This document shows, one piece after another, positions 62,236-64,000 of a stretch of DNA of 64,000 nucleotides (positions are counted from its first letter, which is position 1; every line of letters starts with the position of its first letter). Made by a program: the position numbers and the translations under genes. The notes beneath the pieces are model-generated. The model saw only the letters and a program-made list of their open reading frames with translations, was not told the origin of the DNA and did no database searches. Source of the stretch: WTAW01 sp964406575 (GTDB lineage: Bacteria > Acidobacteriota > Aminicenantia > Aminicenantales > Aminicenantaceae). The DNA is taken from the NCBI GenBank assembly GCA_964406575.1, contig CAYOSH010000002.1:139524-203523 (forward strand). Direction: 5' to 3'.

Positions 62236-63642
62236 TTAAGTTGAACCTTCAGCTTTTTTTCTCACGGGGATACCGTATGGTCCGTCGGGAAGGACGGCAA
62301 CCTGCGGCTCGCGGTTAAGACGGCCGTGAAGATGTTCCAGCGCCCAATCGATGGATTGCCCAACAAGTCCCTCTAGATCCGATGTCTTTGATCCGAGGTT
62401 TCGTGCATCCGTACCAGGGAGCCATGAGAAAGATCCTCTAGGGATATTCTGTGTACAGTAGATGAGATTTTGAGGAGTTGTCCTGAGAAGCAGTTTGGCC
62501 CACATTTGAGCTTCCCACTGCTCGGGCACAAAACTCCAGGAAGGCTCACAGATCATTTGCGAAAATAAACCCGGCCCTTTTTCTTGGAGCAGTCGCAGCA
62601 TTGCTTTGTAGTTCGGTCCGCCGATAGGATCGCGATCTGAGTGGGGTGCGGCAAGAACGCAGATCGCGCCCGGCTTGACTAACGGTAAACAGACCAGGGC
62701 ACCCTTTGCGGATTGATAATGATTGACTCCAACATACCCGACGTGCGTGAGGATTAAGTCGTACGATCGAGTGATGGCGATCGCCGCATACGACCGGAGC
62801 TTTTCCACGGCTTTTTCATGAGTCTTTACAAGGTCTCCTGCAAATACACCCGTTAATTTGTAGTTTGCGTCCAAGGTAACGTTGACGATCATATCACAGC
62901 CCGCCATCTTGGCAACGGCGAGGGTTTCTTCGTGGACCGGGTTGCCATCGAGAACCAGATCCCTGGCACACGGAGAGGCTAGGATTGGACCGCTGTGGAG
63001 AATATGGGTGGAATGTTCGGCGAGCAATCCGGGGCAGATCGCCTTTCGACCTCCACTGGCGCCTGCCATAAAGTGGCTTTCCACAAGGCCCGTGAGGATT
63101 CGGATATCCCCCTCCATGTATAAACGGTTGATGTGTATTTTGCCCCCGATTGCAGTCTTCCCTATACAGATCAAACCTTTTGGGTCTCGAGAATCGTGCT
63201 GGATGATTTGAATCCCCAATGCAAATATCCGTGGATCGAGGAGGTGGTGAAGCTCTTGTTCCGTCATCGGACGATGTGTCCCTGTCGCCACAAGAATCCG
63301 AACCCGAGAGGTGGGAAGTCCCGCTTCTTCCATGGCCTCTACGATAGGATACAGAATGCCCTCCTCTCCGGTGTAAGGAACCGGGCGAGTGTTGTCTGAG
63401 ATGACGATGACCGCCTTTGCGTTGGGATTGGCCAAAAGCTTTTCCTGAACGATCTTTTTGAGTGGAGGACAATCGGTAGGGTTATTCAATGCATCCCGAA
63501 TACTCTGCTTGGGATTAGCCAGAAGCGATACCTTCCTCATGCGGAAAATATGCGCGTGGTCGGGCACCTTCACTCGAAACTGCAGCCGGCCGAGATCAAA
63601 AAGGACCTCTTTTTTTGGCTTTTCACTTCTAGCATTCCACAT
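62236..63642 (-). CDS. LarA-like nickel-pincer racemase family protein
   Basis: 468 residues, the length of lactate racemase LarA. Motifs: VISDNTRPVP, ATGTHRPMTEQEL, IQHDSRDP, GDIRILTGLVESHFMAGASG, GRKAICPG with the lysine that binds the pincer cofactor, and YVGVNHYQSAKGAL. LarA relatives racemise or epimerise several 2-hydroxy acids, so lactate is not certain. No larBCE cofactor genes are in the window. Confidence 0.85.
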   Translation of the reverse strand: MWNARSEKPKKEVLFDLGRLQFRVKVPDHAHIFRMRKVSLLANPKQSIRDALNNPTDCPPLKKIVQEKLLANPNAKAVIVISDNTRPVPYTGEEGILYPIVEAMEEAGLPTSRVRILVATGTHRPMTEQELHHLLDPRIFALGIQIIQHDSRDPKGLICIGKTAIGGKIHINRLYMEGDIRILTGLVESHFMAGASGGRKAICPGLLAEHSTHILHSGPILASPCARDLVLDGNPVHEETLAVAKMAGCDMIVNVTLDANYKLTGVFAGDLVKTHEKAVEKLRSYAAIAITRSYDLILTHVGYVGVNHYQSAKGALVCLPLVKPGAICVLAAPHSDRDPIGGPNYKAMLRLLQEKGPGLFSQMICEPSWSFVPEQWEAQMWAKLLLRTTPQNLIYCTQNIPRGSFSWLPGTDARNLGSKTSDLEGLVGQSIDWALEHLHGRLNREPQVAVLPDGPYGIPVRKKAEGST

Positions 63643-64000
63643 TTGGACACATCCTCTCTGTGATTTTTTCCACTATACCATGGATTCGTAAAGCATGAAA
63701 CATGCCTCCCAGCATTCGGATGCATTGGGAGAGTTTATAACTGAAAGTAATAAAAAAAGAGAAGCATCCTTATTTCCGTGATGCCCTCAAGTCAAATGAT
63801 AATAGCAGGAGCGAGTCACAGTCCATATTCGTCGAAGACCCCCCCCCACCCGCCACCATCCCGACTCATAAGGACAATGACTCCCTCTTTTTTACGTCTA
63901 ATGCCCTTATCACAGAAATAAGGATGCCATCCAAAAAAAGGGGGGATTTGCAAAAAATATTACAGGGCGTTATAAAAGAGCAAGAGTGAAACCACAGGAA
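63643..64000. other. 358-bp non-coding right edge with repeat copy D
   Basis: Apart from the MITE-like copy D no gene is visible up to the window end. Confidence 0.5.
63765..63926. repeat. MITE-like element, complete copy D
   Basis: 162 bp with ends CATCCTTATTTCCGTGAT (63765-63782) and ATCACAGAAATAAGGATG (63909-63926; one mismatch). The interior matches copy A closely, including the C tract, GACTCATAAGGAC and CTTTTTTACGTCTAATGCCC. Confidence 0.85.

Overview
The window looks like a chromosomal segment of an uncultured Acidobacteriota-type bacterium, most likely Candidatus Aminicenantes. This is inferred from gene content only: two GWxTD-domain proteins, a VWFA-related protein of the acidobacterial type, very large TonB-dependent receptors with an N-terminal carboxypeptidase-regulatory-like domain, TPR fusions, many secreted peptidases, and DUF362, LarA-like and DUF6305 proteins. 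No rRNA, tRNA, CRISPR array, phage or transposase gene was seen. Promoters of the sigma70, extended -10 and sigma54 types can be read, and several genes start 6 to 8 bases after a -10 box, as leaderless genes do.

Layout. 1-4.2 kb: a broken small ORF, agmatinase coupled to a secreted M64 peptidase, then a secreted M20 peptidase. 4.3-10.2 kb: a methionine sulfoxide reductase, a small conserved protein, a FecR/Trp-rich/Ser-Arg-rich secreted protein behind a sigma54 site, a lipoprotein, a zinc-ribbon membrane protein and YjbQ. 10.4-14.4 kb: anaerobic nucleotide operon (nrdD, glutaredoxin-like, nrdG, dut) behind a promoter with two NrdR boxes 32 bp apart. 14.5-24.2 kb: housekeeping and envelope genes (TrmJ-like, OsmC, SppA, a degenerate HD-GYP membrane protein, lipid kinase, epimerase, PHP hydrolase, COG3375-like protein).

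24.3-36.6 kb: a minus-strand operon of two GWxTD proteins, a TPR protein and a VWFA-related protein, divergent from a sigma54-driven TonB receptor that is followed by a sulfatase-TPR protein. 36.9-49.7 kb: rubrerythrin-like protein, M19 dipeptidase, then a regulatory core: peptide-type substrate-binding protein, membrane histidine kinase and NtrC-type sigma54 activator in one operon, a lone receiver, a 63-residue protein and a short Fis-type protein in a second, then another large TonB receptor and a transglutaminase-like protein. Four promoters of this region (before 31356, 38953, 43593 and 44971) match the -24/-12 sigma54 consensus with exact spacing, and two carry a shared inverted repeat upstream. 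I read this as one sigma54 circuit linking periplasmic solute (probably peptide) sensing to outer-membrane uptake.

49.9-64 kb: DUF89 protein, Tat-exported DUF362 protein and class V aminotransferase, poly-gamma-glutamate genes pgsB, pgsC and pgsW (no pgsA seen), an aspartoacylase-like protein with an unlisted 49-residue membrane protein, a TRAP-type permease, a DUF6305 protein, a second Tat DUF362 protein and a LarA-like protein. Non-coding repeats with terminal inverted repeats (a roughly 160-bp MITE-like family in four full or partial copies, and a second smaller family) sit between genes.
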